Assembly (NCBI GenBank): GCA_010093685.1
Contig: MU006234.1
Coordinates: 268,607 to 300,512, forward strand
Direction: 5' to 3'
Length of the DNA: 31,906 nucleotides
Source: Ophiobolus disseminans
Lineage: Eukaryota; Ascomycota; Dothideomycetes; Pleosporales; Phaeosphaeriaceae
The number at the start of each line of letters is the position of its first letter. Position 1 is the first letter of the stretch. Under the pieces are notes generated by a model. The model was given only the letters and a program-made list of their open reading frames with translations. It searched no databases and was not told where the DNA came from. Position numbers and translations under genes: made by a program. This document shows positions 10,625 to 20,479 of this stretch, one piece after another.

Positions 10625-10761
10625 TGTGACGGTGTGTGGAGAGGGGGAGGACTGCGCTGAATTGACTATCTGAGGTGGGCAGATCCGCTTATATACATGA
10701 CCGTACATGAGCTGTCCCAACTTGTGCTAGAGTAGGTCTGGGCAGAGCCCAAACCGTTACA
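10625..10761 (-). mobile_element. Short LTR, family 1
   Basis: On the minus strand it starts TGTAACGG and ends CCGTCACA, 137 bp. It is the inverted relative of the solo LTR at 15989-16122, with shared blocks such as TTTGGGCTCTGCCCAGAC and CAGATAGTCAATTCAGCG. A TATATAA box lies inside. The flanks (tgtaa and atagg) do not form a target duplication, unlike the other copy, so one side has probably been rearranged. It begins 13 bp after the kinase stop codon and may provide that gene's 3' untranslated region. Confidence 0.75.
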
Positions 10762-10815
10762 ATAGGGCTAGGCGCGTGTTGTTAGTGTTGACAGGCGCGC
10801 TAGCGTCGTCGCGTT

Positions 10816-10858
10816 CGACTTTAGATGACTAAGTTAGAACACTAAAACTCTAAAGTCG
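10816..10858. repeat. Small perfect inverted repeat
   Basis: CGACTTTAGA at 10816-10825 is the exact inverse of TCTAAAGTCG at 10849-10858, with a 23-bp loop. It lies between the short LTR and the hAT-related remnant. No function is apparent. Confidence 0.5.
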
Positions 10859-10913
10859 GTGCCCTCTACCAAACTACCTAAAATGTTGCCTAAAATAATG
10901 CCGTATAAAACAC

Positions 10914-11060
10914 CAAGCAAGTATCAATTAATTGCAAGTATCACAAATCTCATGCTTGCTTGCTTGGTAAAAAAGTAGATCTATACTTGACTTACTTGAC
11001 TTGATAGTTTCAAGTAATTCTTGCAATTAATTGATACTTGCTTGTTTGTTGCGGAGTCTG
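10914..11060. mobile_element. hAT-related MITE remnant with 24-bp inverted repeat
   Basis: A perfect 24-bp inverted repeat (10914-10937 and 11021-11044; CAAGCAAGTATCAATTAATT...) encloses about 83 bp rich in acttgactt words. The right end is GTTGCGGAGTCTG at 11048-11060. Its inverse, CAGACTCCGCAAC, is identical to the terminus of the large hAT element at 21181. The matching left terminus and an 8-bp duplication (gctatgag expected) are not visible, so the left end is eroded. Confidence 0.65.
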
Positions 11061-11648
11061 GCTATGAGGCCTGATAGTGCTACACGGTCCATTGCAGCCG
11101 TCAACATCACACCACAGTAGCGACACAACTGTGCAGATACTTGAATATATCGTCATGAGGAAGGCTGTGCGATAGAATTGAGGTCTTTCTGCAAATTAAT
11201 GACCTACCTCACTCAGCTGATTTTATGAACGTGCTGGAATGATGAAACTTCGCTTCCCTTCTTAACTTCTGGACCTCTCTGGGCACAAAATTTACAGCCC
11301 CAGGGAACTGGTATCTCCTTCTGACTAATGAGTTTTAGCTGCGTATAAGGAAAACATGCCTGGAATTTGGAAGATCCATGCCGCCAAGAGCGCCAGAAAC
11401 GCGAGAGATCGAACCTCAGGAGAGGATGACAGCATCGACAGCTTGCAAGAGTACGATGAACTAGGCCGGTCGTTGTCGCAACTTCGATTACTGAAACACT
11501 GTTAGAAGTTTGTGTTTATTTTTTCGAGCAGGCAACTGGCTGTTTGCTGGTGGTGTGACTCGGTTGCTATAAAAAAATGGGTGGGTGGCAAACCTCTCAT
11601 TACGTATGCGATCCGTTCCATGAAATTACAGCAAGTAAGGAACATGGC
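11061..11648. other. Intergenic, only a small ORF
   Basis: Apart from the 49-codon frame at 11356-11505, I see no gene, RNA or repeat here. Confidence 0.5.
11356..11505 (+). CDS. Small ORF, 49 residues, hypothetical
   Basis: ATG at 11356 (context aaaacATGcc) opens a 49-codon frame ending TAG. The predicted peptide starts MPGIWKIHAAKSARNARDR and has an acidic middle and a Leu-rich end (SLSQLRLLKHC). The composition looks somewhat coding-like, but no domain is recognised and the length allows chance. It could be a first exon or a remnant. Confidence 0.2.
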   Translation: MPGIWKIHAAKSARNARDRTSGEDDSIDSLQEYDELGRSLSQLRLLKHC

Positions 11649-11653
11649 AAAAA
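11649..11653 (-). terminator. RNA polymerase III T5 terminator of the tRNA
   Basis: Five T residues on the minus strand begin four bases after the discriminator base, as expected for Pol III termination of the tRNA-Thr gene. Confidence 0.8.
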
Positions 11654-11656
11654 TAA

Positions 11657-11736
11657 TGCCTACTACCCGAATCGAACGAGTGCTCTTCGCATGCCACATG
11701 TACAAGTGCGACGCCTTACCACTTGGCCAAGCAGGC
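11657..11736 (-). tRNA. tRNA-Thr (anticodon UGU) with 8-nt intron
   Basis: On the minus strand the 7-bp acceptor stem GCCTGCT pairs with AGTAGGC, followed by discriminator A. The D-arm is GCC/GGC around AAGTGGTAA. The anticodon stem is TCGCA/TGCGA and the T-arm is ACTCG/CGGGT around TTCGATT. The sequence between the anticodon stem halves is 15 nt. Removing CATGTGGC after position 37 leaves the canonical loop CTTGTAA with anticodon TGT, which reads ACA threonine codons. The intron lies at the standard position between 37 and 38. The mature length is 72 nt before CCA addition, which is not encoded. Box A (TGGCCAAGTGG) and box B (GTTCGATTC) are present, and a T5 terminator follows. Several open frames overlap it and are spurious. 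Confidence 0.92.
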
Positions 11737-12273
11737 TGGAGTTGAGTATGACTAAGCAAGTATTAGTATCAACATTATATACTACAGATTCAGCGGTCTG
11801 CAAGGGGAGATGCGCCACAGCGGGTATGCAGACAAAGATATGGATATGTGGCATGGTGCGGACCTCAGAGCGAAGCGAGAAAGCCAAAGTGGGGCAAAAC
11901 CAAAATGTCGAAAAAATCAAGCTCCCTTTCCACTTACAGCTCACTGTTGAGTCTCGAAGGGAGAAGAAGTTGGGATGTAGAAGATGCGCCTAACATTTGC
12001 AATTGCGTCGTGTTTTGGATGACGGGCGAACTTCACTCCGTCCGGAGCATCGTCACCCCGTCATGGTACAATGGTCACGACTTCAATCACGCCGGCGGTC
12101 ACCTACGAGAGAACAACCATAGCAATACGATGGAATAGGTACATAATGTTGGCTCGCAAGGTATACGCATTTATAAGCCGCAAGCACGTAACTTGTGGCG
12201 TTAGATGAGGTAATATAAAGCCTGTTGTTGCAAAGACGACTTGACTTGAGAATGTATCGCACAGTCTACAATC
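11737..12273. other. Intergenic between tRNA and NmrA-like gene
   Basis: No supportable gene or repeat. The open frames at 11848-12138 and nearby have no recognisable domain. The last part presumably holds the promoter of the gene at 12274. Confidence 0.5.
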
Positions 12274-13207
12274 ATGATCTCATCAAAGCCAACAGTTGCG
12301 TTCTTTGGCGCAACGGGTGGGAGCGCATGCGCCTGCCTAGCTCTTGCATTGAAAGCAGGTCACCACTGCACCGCTCGTACATCTCCCCTTGTCGACTTTC
12401 ACCACGGCGCTGACACTTGACAGTCGTTCGCACACCCTCCAAACTTGACAATTTACTCACCACGCAGTACAATGTATCGCGCAGCTCTATCAATGAACTC
12501 CTCACGATCTACCAAGGCGATGCTAAAGACCATGTCGACGTAATAAGCTCGCACACCCTCTTTAACTACAACTTCTGATGTGCATCTAGGTCTCCAGCTC
12601 CCTCATCAATCCATCATCTCCTTCCCACTTTGTAGATATCATTTACACGTCGATTGGCACGTACCCCATCTTCCAAGCCTCGATCGGACGTCCCTTTCCA
12701 CTCCCCGCGAAAGACGCAACGATATGTGAAGACGGCATGGCTGCGCAATTTGCTGCGATCGATCGGTTATCAATCCGGAGCCATATCTCAACGACAGTCA
12801 ATGGGAAAAAACCACTGATCGTGGTCATCAGCTCTACAGCCTCTGGAGACGTATGGAAAGCCTTGCCCTGGTCCTGGATTACGGCGCCACTGTACATTTG
12901 GCTCTTGGGCGCACCTCACGACGATAAGCTGGCTATGGAGAAACTGCTTCATGCGGATCGGGGAGCGCATGTGAGAGACTTTGTGGTGGTGAGACCGGCC
13001 ATCCTTACAGATGGGCCGGTGAGGGGTGTGGGGAAGGTGAGGGTTGGATGGGAATGGGGCTTGGAAAGAGAAAGGAAGAGGGCAGCTCCCGGGCCAGTAG
13101 CTGGCTGGAGTATCGGCCGGAATGATTTGGGACTATGGTTGTATGAGAAGGTTGTCAAAGAGGGGGGAGGGGAGTGGGAAGGAAAGTGTGTGAGCTTGAG
13201 CTACTAG
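12274..13207 (+). CDS. NAD(P)-binding Rossmann protein (NmrA/atypical SDR-like), three exons
   Basis: Single-frame ORFs miss this gene. Exons 12274-12376, 12424-12539 and 12590-13207 join in phase to 278 residues. Intron 1 (47 bp) is GTACAT...GCTGAC...CAG. Intron 2 (50 bp) is GTAATA...TTTAAC/CTGAT...TAG. The N-terminus VAFFGATGGSA (residues 8-18) is the glycine-rich dinucleotide-binding turn, followed by a Leu/Ala helix and ALVRTPSKLDNLL, which resembles the NmrA/SDR second strand and helix. Later blocks are YQGDAKD, VDIIYTSIGTYP, PLIVVISSTASG and HVRDFVVVRPAILTDG, the last being the family's C-terminal substrate-domain signature. It ends GKCVSLSY. The substrate is unknown; the protein may be an oxidoreductase or a redox-sensing regulator. 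The frame is uninterrupted and looks functional. Confidence 0.88.
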
Positions 13208-13937
13208 ACACTGCACATTCAAGCATGGCTCCATTTCTGTCTACCGTCTTCGGATCGTTGGTGTTTTGCATCGCCAGAAGTACTAGTAGTCTATAATCCA
13301 ACAGACGTAAATGCTAAGCTCGCGATCAAGGCAGGCACCCACTCAGCACAGCGATATGATTCGTACCGTAAGGCGACAGTTGGTGTATTTGACAAGAGAC
13401 CTATGGAGGAAAGTTGGCGGTGGAAACGAGTGCTGCCTGCCCCTTCTGGAGCATTCCACACTGTCTCAGCATGATATTCGAGAGTGACATTGCTCCGGGC
13501 ACCACAGTACAAATAAAGGACATTTATATTCGAGAATGAAGTCCAATTACGTATCATATTATTCATGTTACTTCTAGTCCAGATTTGATGAAGAACTGTT
13601 GCACGCTAGCAGGGTTATCCCTACGCTCTCATATTCTACACATATATATAGCTTCCCTCGTTCATAGCTATACAATCAACTCAGTCCTTCATTCTCCTTT
13701 CATATCACATACGTGAGAAGAACTGTGCGATCCTCGCACTCGCACACAATGTTCAAAGCGATTGAACTAAGGGCGCAGTGCTTTTCTTCACACTGAACGC
13801 GTGAGTTTTCGGCATGCAGCAAGCGCAACCACGATCCCAACAATAAGACAGGCACACCCAGCTTAGTGCCATTTTCTGGAGTACTGTTTTCGCAGCCCTT
13901 TCGACCTTTTGTAGTGCTACACTCTGCGCAACCCGAG
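13208..13937. other. Intergenic, no assignable gene
   Basis: A minus-strand frame at 13291-13566 (peptide containing EYHAETVWNAPEG) looks mildly coding-like, but it has no recognisable family, no partner exon I can place and no conserved motif. I do not call it. Nothing else is evident. Confidence 0.4.
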
Positions 13938-14286
13938 TTAAATGTCAACAAAGGTCTTAATTTGCAACTCAGGTCCAGGATCGGCTGGGGTGACACGGTT
14001 GTTGATAGTTTCCACCAATGCGTCTAGGAATCTCTTAGCCTTCGCATCCTCGTAGGACCACCACCCCGGCATAGCAAATTTTTACCACGCTAGGAATGCG
14101 AGATCGGGTTCGCGAATAATTTCAGTGGTAGTTGTTTGGACGGTCCCATGGTTTGAGCATCTTGAGCTTCATGCAAGTTGAACCGTTCAGCTCAGTATCG
14201 AGATCTGAAAACAGCTGGTCTAGAGGTGGTTTGTGAACGCCCAAGTTGTTGAGCTTGGCTTCTGGGAGGATTGGTATGTCTACCTG
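13938..14286 (-). pseudogene. Decayed coding remnant, unknown function
   Basis: On the minus strand one frame from about 14286 reads DIPILPEAKLNNLGVHKPPL and onward to LKPWDRPNNYH before a TGA. Another frame picks up with FAMPGWWSYEDAKAKRFLDA and continues through RVTPADPGPELQIKTFVDI to the TAA at 13938-13940. Both parts look like real protein but need a frame change around 14100, so this is either a pseudogene or two exons with an unusual intron. An acceptor-like cttccag/gtag precedes the first part, so an upstream exon may have existed. I do not recognise the family. Confidence 0.45.
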
Positions 14287-14427
14287 GAAGAAATGCCAAA
14301 GTGAAGGACTAGGTAACTATGTGAGTTCACTCGACTCAAAGCCGGTGATTCATGCGTTTCAGAGTAAAAAGTTCAGGCTTCACTCGCTCACTGGACTTAG
14401 TGCAACAAGCGAAAGACTTTAGTCCAA

Positions 14428-15767
14428 CTACCTATATCTCTTCCTCCCCCCCTCTTCCATGCTACTCCACATCTCATCCAGCCGCCTCTGAACCATGTCG
14501 TCGAAAAATTGCCAGTCATCGGTAACCTCGAAGTCTTTCCGCATACCGTCTGCAGTACCAACGTCCTGCAAAATAGTGGCATACTGCGGCGCTCTCTTGT
14601 CTTCATCGAGCATCATGAGTTGGATTAGTGTCGCCTCAGCAAGCATGTCTGTCAACTGTCCAAAGCCTTGTTCGCGCGTCTCACGCTCATCTGGCAGGCA
14701 CATACATTGCGGATCGTGCGCTGTAGCTCCAAACGAGCACGTGATATATGTGTGTCGGAGTACAAAGAAATCGATGCGGTACCATGTGAGATCTAGGTAG
14801 CTTACGAGACTGTCTTCTGTGACCATGTGGCGAAGGAAAACGCCAGCTTTCTTGAGTAGGGAATCCGGGTACTCGGACGAGGGCGTGACATTGGTAGTGT
14901 CAAGATCAACGATCCAGGAGTTTTGTCTCCAAGTCGGCGGTGTGGACCGAGCTACGCACGAGTCGCCGGCTTATCCTGTGTGTCGACTTGCCAGATGCCA
15001 GTTTTGACTTTGTAGCCCTGCTCTTTCACGGCCTTAATCGAAGCGGCTGTCGCGTGCTTATTCTCCTTGAGCTCTTCAGCAGTAGGCTTGTCCTTCAGAG
15101 GGGCCATTAGGAACGACTCGCGCGCAAGCATTGTGCTCACAGGGAAAAGACAATATGCTTTATTCCATGTAATGAAGCAGGCATCACAGGTACCCTCAAC
15201 GTTTTGAAGGAAGACGGTGATTGGCGCATCTTGAGCGTGCAGAAGAAGCAAATGAGGGTAATACCCAGCCTGGTCGTCACCCTTGACATAGACCTCGACC
15301 TAAAAGTCGTTGTTAGCAGCATTCTTGTGAACAGGTATTTTACCGACCTTATCAACACCAAGGAGCACGGAGACTTTGGATACATAATTATTGAATGCAT
15401 CATAATCCTGTGCTCTCAAGAAGCTCTGTACAGCTTCAGCATCATGGCCTTTTCGAACAATGAGTTGGACGTCCTCGTCCTGAATCTCGAAGGAAGAATG
15501 CCGGAAGAAGCCGGTCGCGACAGGCCCGACGATCAGCGTATTGGTTTTCGACTGCAATGAGCGGAAGGCAGGTACGTCGGAGAATAATAGCTTTAGCCGA
15601 GTGTCAATGTTCCACTGAGTCTTGAGGAGGGTTTTGTAGAGATGCGAGATTTCTTTGCAGACCAGTTGCAGACTGAGAATATCTTTGAAGTCAAGGTGCG
15701 ACAGAATACATGAGTGAATCGGATAGTACGACCTGTCATCGGCAATAAGATCCAGGAGGCCCTTCAT
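14428..15767 (-). CDS. F-box-like protein, multi-exon
   Basis: Exon 1 (15767-15348, 140 codons) starts MKGLLDLIADD. An F-box-like segment follows at about residues 15-48 (YPIHSCILSHLDFKDILSLQ, then LVCKEISHLYKTLL), the motif that binds Skp1 in SCF ubiquitin ligases. A 48-bp intron (15347-15300; donor GTCGGT, branch GCTAAC, acceptor TTTTAG) restores the frame into exon 2 (from 15299; VEVYVKGDDQAGYYPHLLLL and onward). Exon 2 runs to a TAG near 14952. A third coding-like frame, about 14930-14428 (NSWIVDLDTTN, VFLRHMVTEDSLVSYLDLTW, DDWQFFDDMVQRRLDEMW), needs another intron or a frameshift that I could not place with confidence. The whole would be about 420 residues. Substrate and role are unknown. 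The gene may be intact or recently broken at the exon 2/3 junction. Confidence 0.6.
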
Positions 15768-15988
15768 TGTACGTATGTAATGTTTGGGAAGCTAGCTGCA
15801 ATGTGATTGAGAATGTCGCTCGGTGGTTGGAATAAGTGTCAAGGTAAATAGAGAAGTGGTTAGTGTATGAAGTTTTGCGTTGTATGAATTGCGAGGACGA
15901 CTTTAAGCAGTGCACTGAGTGGCTATTTCTTGAATATTGTGAATTGTGACAACTCGGTGCGCAAAAATGCTGGAACACACGTGGATAT

Positions 15989-16122
15989 TGTAACAGTTTG
16001 GGCTCTGCCCAGACACACTCTAGCACAAGTTGGGATAGCTCATGTACGGCTATCTATATATGTAGCTCTGCCCAACTCAGATAGTCAATTCAGCGCAGTC
16101 CTCCCCTCCACACACCGTCACA
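15989..16122 (+). mobile_element. Solo LTR, family 1, target duplication GATAT
   Basis: The 134-bp element starts TGTAACAG and ends CCGTCACA. It is flanked on both sides by GATAT (15984-15988 and 16123-16127), a perfect 5-bp duplication as made by LTR-retrotransposon integrases. It matches the inverted LTR at 10625-10761. A TATATATG TATA-like box lies in the middle. No internal domain is present, so it is a solo LTR, or possibly the reduced form of a TRIM-type element. Confidence 0.9.
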
Positions 16123-16270
16123 GATATGAAGTGTCGCGCAAAGTCACATTTCGCGAAGAGGGAAAAGACGTAGCATTACAATACGAAGGCACCGTACATT
16201 ACGCTTATGAAGTTCGTTCGCGTACAATGCCATCAGCCCACACTCAGAGCGAGCAACTACCAGAGCGACG

Positions 16271-16443
16271 TGTCCGATGTGATAGACAGGGCAAAAAGGA
16301 GGGAGAAGGTTGTTGTATTAAGAGAGCTACGGAGAGCTACGGAGAGCGATTATATACACAACCAGAATGAGTAAGCAGGTGACTAAGAGTCACGTGAGGA
16401 TGCAGTTCACATGTACCTTGTGAACTGGGGTGCCATGCTGACA
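16271..16443 (-). mobile_element. Solo LTR, family 2 (Copia at 27794), target duplication CGACG
   Basis: The 173-bp element (minus-strand TGTCAGC...CGGACA) is flanked by CGACG at 16266-16270 and 16444-16448. It is clearly the same LTR as 27794-27955. Shared parts include CACGTGACTCTTAGTCAC, TGTGTATATAATCGCTCT, AATACAACAACCTTCT and TTTGCCCTGTC. The block with TCCGTAGCTC is tandemly repeated once here and not in the other copy. No internal sequence remains. Confidence 0.93.
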
Positions 16444-16786
16444 CGACGCATGTGTTAAGCTCAAGTTGCGTGAAGGCCAACACTCTAGTCGGTACGCCAC
16501 GACCAAGCTGACTTCCAGTGCTGATGTCGAACAAACCACGCTAAACAATGTGAAATTGCTGTGATGGGACGATTCTGTGCGTAGCTCGTGTAAAATGTGA
16601 AGAAGCCGCAGTTTGGTGCTTTTGTGCGGTTTCACTGTCGCAAATGGAAACAACGAGCCGCACGTGAAGACCGCGATTTCTTGATGGAAACGGGGCTGAA
16701 TACTAGCGTGAAGGTCAGTGGTCTAGCGTATGGGAAGAAAAGAGTGGCGAAGAGCAACCCACCACGAGTATGGTCTAGAGCACGCG

Positions 16787-18454
16787 CTAAAACTCATGAC
16801 GTGCAACTTGTACTTGAAACCTCTTCCTTCCATTCAAACACCAGTCTAATTCAGCGGCAATAACGATGACAGCAACAATAGGTCCAGCATAATTCATGTT
16901 GAACCGATCCACCGGTAGCGTTCCTGGAAATGGCAACCAGATCAACATGAACAAGAGATACACCATTGCACCAACATTAACGAGAGGACCCGCTTTGCCA
17001 AGTTTGTATGGCCCCCACGCGATCGGCACTGGGTAATTGCGTGATACACGACGCCAGAAGAGAAAAAATATAGGAAAGAAGTACGATATGCAAAGTGCCA
17101 ATGCAGGGAGAGACAGGAAGGCGTTCAAAGCTACGCTTGACCCGATGTTGATGAGCGCAAGCAAGCAGAGACACGCGGCGAGGAGACAGAGCGCATTCAC
17201 CGGTATCTTCAGCTGTGGCTGAACTTTGGCGAAAACGCGGGAGAAAGGCAGGCCGTTGTCTTTCGAGAATGCCCAAATGAGTCGGGAGACAGATGCGAAG
17301 ATGTTGAAGAATGAGACAAATATGCTAAACATGAACATGCAAAGGAAGACATTGGTGACAGCTTTGGAGCCGGTGGCCTGGTAGTAGACCTCGATGATGG
17401 GCAGACTGGACGCAGAGACCACTTCAACGTCGCCGATGCAGAATAGAACAGTAACCATGTACAGGAATTGCATGATTGCGTTGACAACCACAGAGAAGAT
17501 CATGGCGTGTGGTACGCGGACTCGCGCATGTTTTACTTCGTCCGACATATGCAGCACCCCGTCGAAACCTAGACCAATGATGAGAGATATGACTCAGCCG
17601 ATAAGAATACTAATTTGAAGTAAACATACCCGTGAGAGGATACGTGACGGTCAACAGGCCGACACTCCATGCGATAGTTGGGTTGCTCCAGCCACTGACG
17701 TTGTTCGTCAGCGTGTTGAAGACGTAACTAACGGAACTTTTCTCGGCTAAGGCAGCGAGTGTGATGATACTCGCGATGAAGAACGTCACGTGGCATATCG
17801 CCCCAATAGTCTCGAGTATGTTGATGAACCGAGGAAGCCAGAAGTTGGCGATGAACGGCATCAAAACCAACGCCCACATAATGAAAGTAGTATGCCAGCG
17901 CTGCGGCAAATAATCCGGGTGATTGAATGTAGCAAGACTCGTAATCATGGTTGCGATAAGGGCTGGGTTCGACGAGCATGAGCAGATCCATGCGAATGTT
18001 GTAATCCAGCCCTGCATGAGTCCGAAAAAGCGGTTCCACTTTGGTGCAAATGCAGCAGACCAGCGATACTGCGCACCAACAGTTGGATCCATCGATGCCA
18101 TCTCTGCGAGCGACATGGCTACAAGAGTCGTGCCAAACCCAGCAAAGATGCTGCCGTACGTGATGGACGCTGGACCTCCGTTGACGAGCGAGAGCTGGAA
18201 CATTACAGCGGCAGCTTGCCATGAGCATTGTAGTAGGAACGAAAAGTTGATTGCTGAAGGTGCATTGATGTATCGCTAGGACGAAAGTCAGTCGAGGACA
18301 TGTGGTGGAATTGCAGCAGCAGAGGTACCTCAAGCGCGCCTGGATCGCGCTGCTGCTCCGTCTCGAGCCGACCATCTTCAATGATTTTCTGGCCAGTGAT
18401 GATGCCCTCTTTTTCAATATACGCCATGGGCGCCGTAGTAGTTTTCTCGGACAT
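16787..18454 (-). CDS. APC-superfamily amino acid/GABA/choline-type permease, three exons
   Basis: Exons 18454-18329, 18275-17630 and 17568-16787 join in phase to 517 residues, the normal length for fungal GABA/choline-type permeases. Intron 1 (53 bp) is GTACCT...CTGAC...TAG. Intron 2 (61 bp) is GTATGT...GGCTGAG...TAG. The N-terminus MSEKTTTAPMAYIEKEG is cytosolic-looking. The hydrophobic segments fit an APC fold with about 12 membrane passes. Typical motifs are NGGPASITYGSIFAG near TM1, SLAEMASMDPTVGAQYRW (TM2 and loop), TGFDGVLHMSDEVKHARVRV (TM6 region) and ASVSRLIWAFSKDNGLPFS (TM8 loop). It probably imports an amino acid or amine across the plasma membrane; the substrate cannot be read from the sequence. 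No stop or frameshift was found. The long minus-strand frame at 17728-18660 is a shadow. Confidence 0.93.
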
Positions 18455-20479
18455 AGTGGTAAGTTGAGATGATCGTTCGCCGAGATGGATTTTCTGGACG
18501 TAGACAGTCTAGATATTAGTAGCTCGCCCGATAAGTGCCGGTTCACCGATCGTATCAAGAGCCAGCTGCAGCATTGTACTGTTGGCAACGCGTTATGCAA
18601 CCCTGGTAGACAGATCGGTAAATGATACTGGCTAACACTTCGCCGACGCACTTCGCGCATGGTGCCCTATCTGGGACAGGATGGATGGAATGCAGATCTT
18701 TAGAGTACTTTACCCAAGCTTTCTGTGATGACTGATCTTACAGTAGTACACAAGCTGCGGGTTAACATTGCAAAGCCAGGTCGTAGGAAACTCGTGGGGG
18801 TGGTGCGCTACCGCTTTCACCCACTGAAAGCGCGTCGGGCCGGCCCTCCAAGGGCGAGACCTTTGCCGGGCTCGTAATTGAGCCTATGTGTATGGCCAAC
18901 ATCACGTTCGACCTTGTCATGTCTCCGGATGTAGCTAAGCGATGCACTTTGTTGGAGGAGGCGTCGACATGCAGGTGCGTCGGGCGGTCAGCACTTGCGC
19001 GCATGGGGCGATGTGGGCGGGCAAATCTCAGCCCTATCTCGCACCGATGACGGAGGCGCGTACCACATATGGAAGAGTGGACATATCACAGAGAGTATCA
19101 TCTCGCCGACGGTAAATCGCGCGTGTTGTGAAAAGATGGAGGAATAGAGTTCTGGTTGGCGGTCATGTTCGTCACGGGTGGCTCGTGCACGTCGTGGCGC
19201 TTTCTCCGCTTGCTCCTCAGCGCTTCCTTGTCAACCTCATCAGCGCCGTCGATGGCATATTAATCAATATCATCCATCACTAGGACAATGAAAGATAGCA
19301 CTGATGGCACTCTGTGTGCCTCACGCGATGTGACGTGTTTCCTTCCATCAATGGCCTCTCTCCACTCCTCGCCGGCCAATCTTTATTCAGTGTGCTCCTC
19401 GCGGCAAGACACAGACAACATTCTTCTATAGATGACTGATACACTTAGTCCGATACCAACGAAGCGGTAACAGGCATGACCACAATATGGAAGACATTAC
19501 GATGCTGCTGGCGTTTGCAAACGATATGACATTGCGCCCTCTCTTGATGATGAAACTGTGCCTCCGATCAAACCGCCTCCTTCTCTGCTCACTCAGTTGC
19601 TCAAGGTACAAAGCTTCTTGCGTCAGCCGGTGAGGGATACGCCGAAATTTGCTTTCTATGAGCGAGAACATCGATTTCAAGCTAGTGCTGCCTTGCAGGT
19701 GCGTGTCCTCGATTGATGGCGTCAGAGGGCAAAGAGTAAAGCAAGCAAGGCGAAGATGCCATTCCTTTAGCTAGTTAGTCATCAAGATCCTTAGCCTAGA
19801 TCGGAGCATTTGGCGCATAGAACCCATCTAGGCAGGGTTATAGGTTCAGAAGAGCTAGAGGTCAAGCTCCTTCCACACCAGATAGGAAACGATAACTAGA
19901 CTGATGGCTCACGATGAAAGGGTGAATAGGTCACGATCTTGGTTAGTGCGCTCGCAACACGGAATACGCGTTCTTTGCATGAAGTGATCATGCAAGTGCT
20001 CATGTTGCTGACGGATGCCCTTCACGTGTCAACACCGGCGGCAAAGCCCGAGATGCAATGATGAATCCAAGCACGTGGAGATCAGCGAAGCCTCGCTGAC
20101 TATCCGAGATGAATCGAAGCAAAGAACAGCCGATACAATCAACCTTTCAGATACATGGGGCCGTGGTGGAATACGAACGGTTGGAGAGGCGTGAGGCTAA
20201 TTACACATGCAAGGAAGATATGGCGAGGGCAAACCGTTTTATTATGTGTATAGCAAGGAGAGATGTGGGTCGAGTCAATGAAGGAAATGCAGTCACTGCA
20301 TAGGAGAGCCGATCGATTCATGGCACTCAGAAAGGTTAAACAGCTACAGTAATAAAGCAAGTCACAGAGAAGGATAACAATGATAAGTGGTACTCAACAA
20401 GTGGTGAGAAGAATGAACTTGTAAGTCGTGGTGGTTTTACAACCACTTGAACTCAATAGTTGCCCTTGGAGTTTTCGCC
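18455..20479. other. Two-kilobase gene-poor stretch
   Basis: It contains the presumed promoter of the permease (just above 18454) and the presumed 3' flank of the split gene (below 20480). Open frames at 18762-19004, 19426-19680 and 20109-20303 are short, lack domains and are best treated as chance. I see no RNA gene, LTR or RIP-type stretch. Confidence 0.5.

Noticed and set aside
11502..11993. Several overlapping open frames
   Set aside because: They cover the tRNA-Thr gene and its flanks; no protein features.
8186..13207. Biosynthetic or defence gene cluster made of kinase and NmrA-like genes
   Set aside because: There is no synthase, transporter or regulator alongside, and the genes are separated by a tRNA and transposon remnants; co-function is unsupported.
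13291..13566. 91-codon minus-strand frame
   Set aside because: Plausible residue mix, but no motif, no splice partner and no recognisable family.
17728..18660. 310-codon minus-strand frame
   Set aside because: It overlaps the permease exons in another frame, lacks any domain and has the Arg/Ser/His-rich composition of a shadow.
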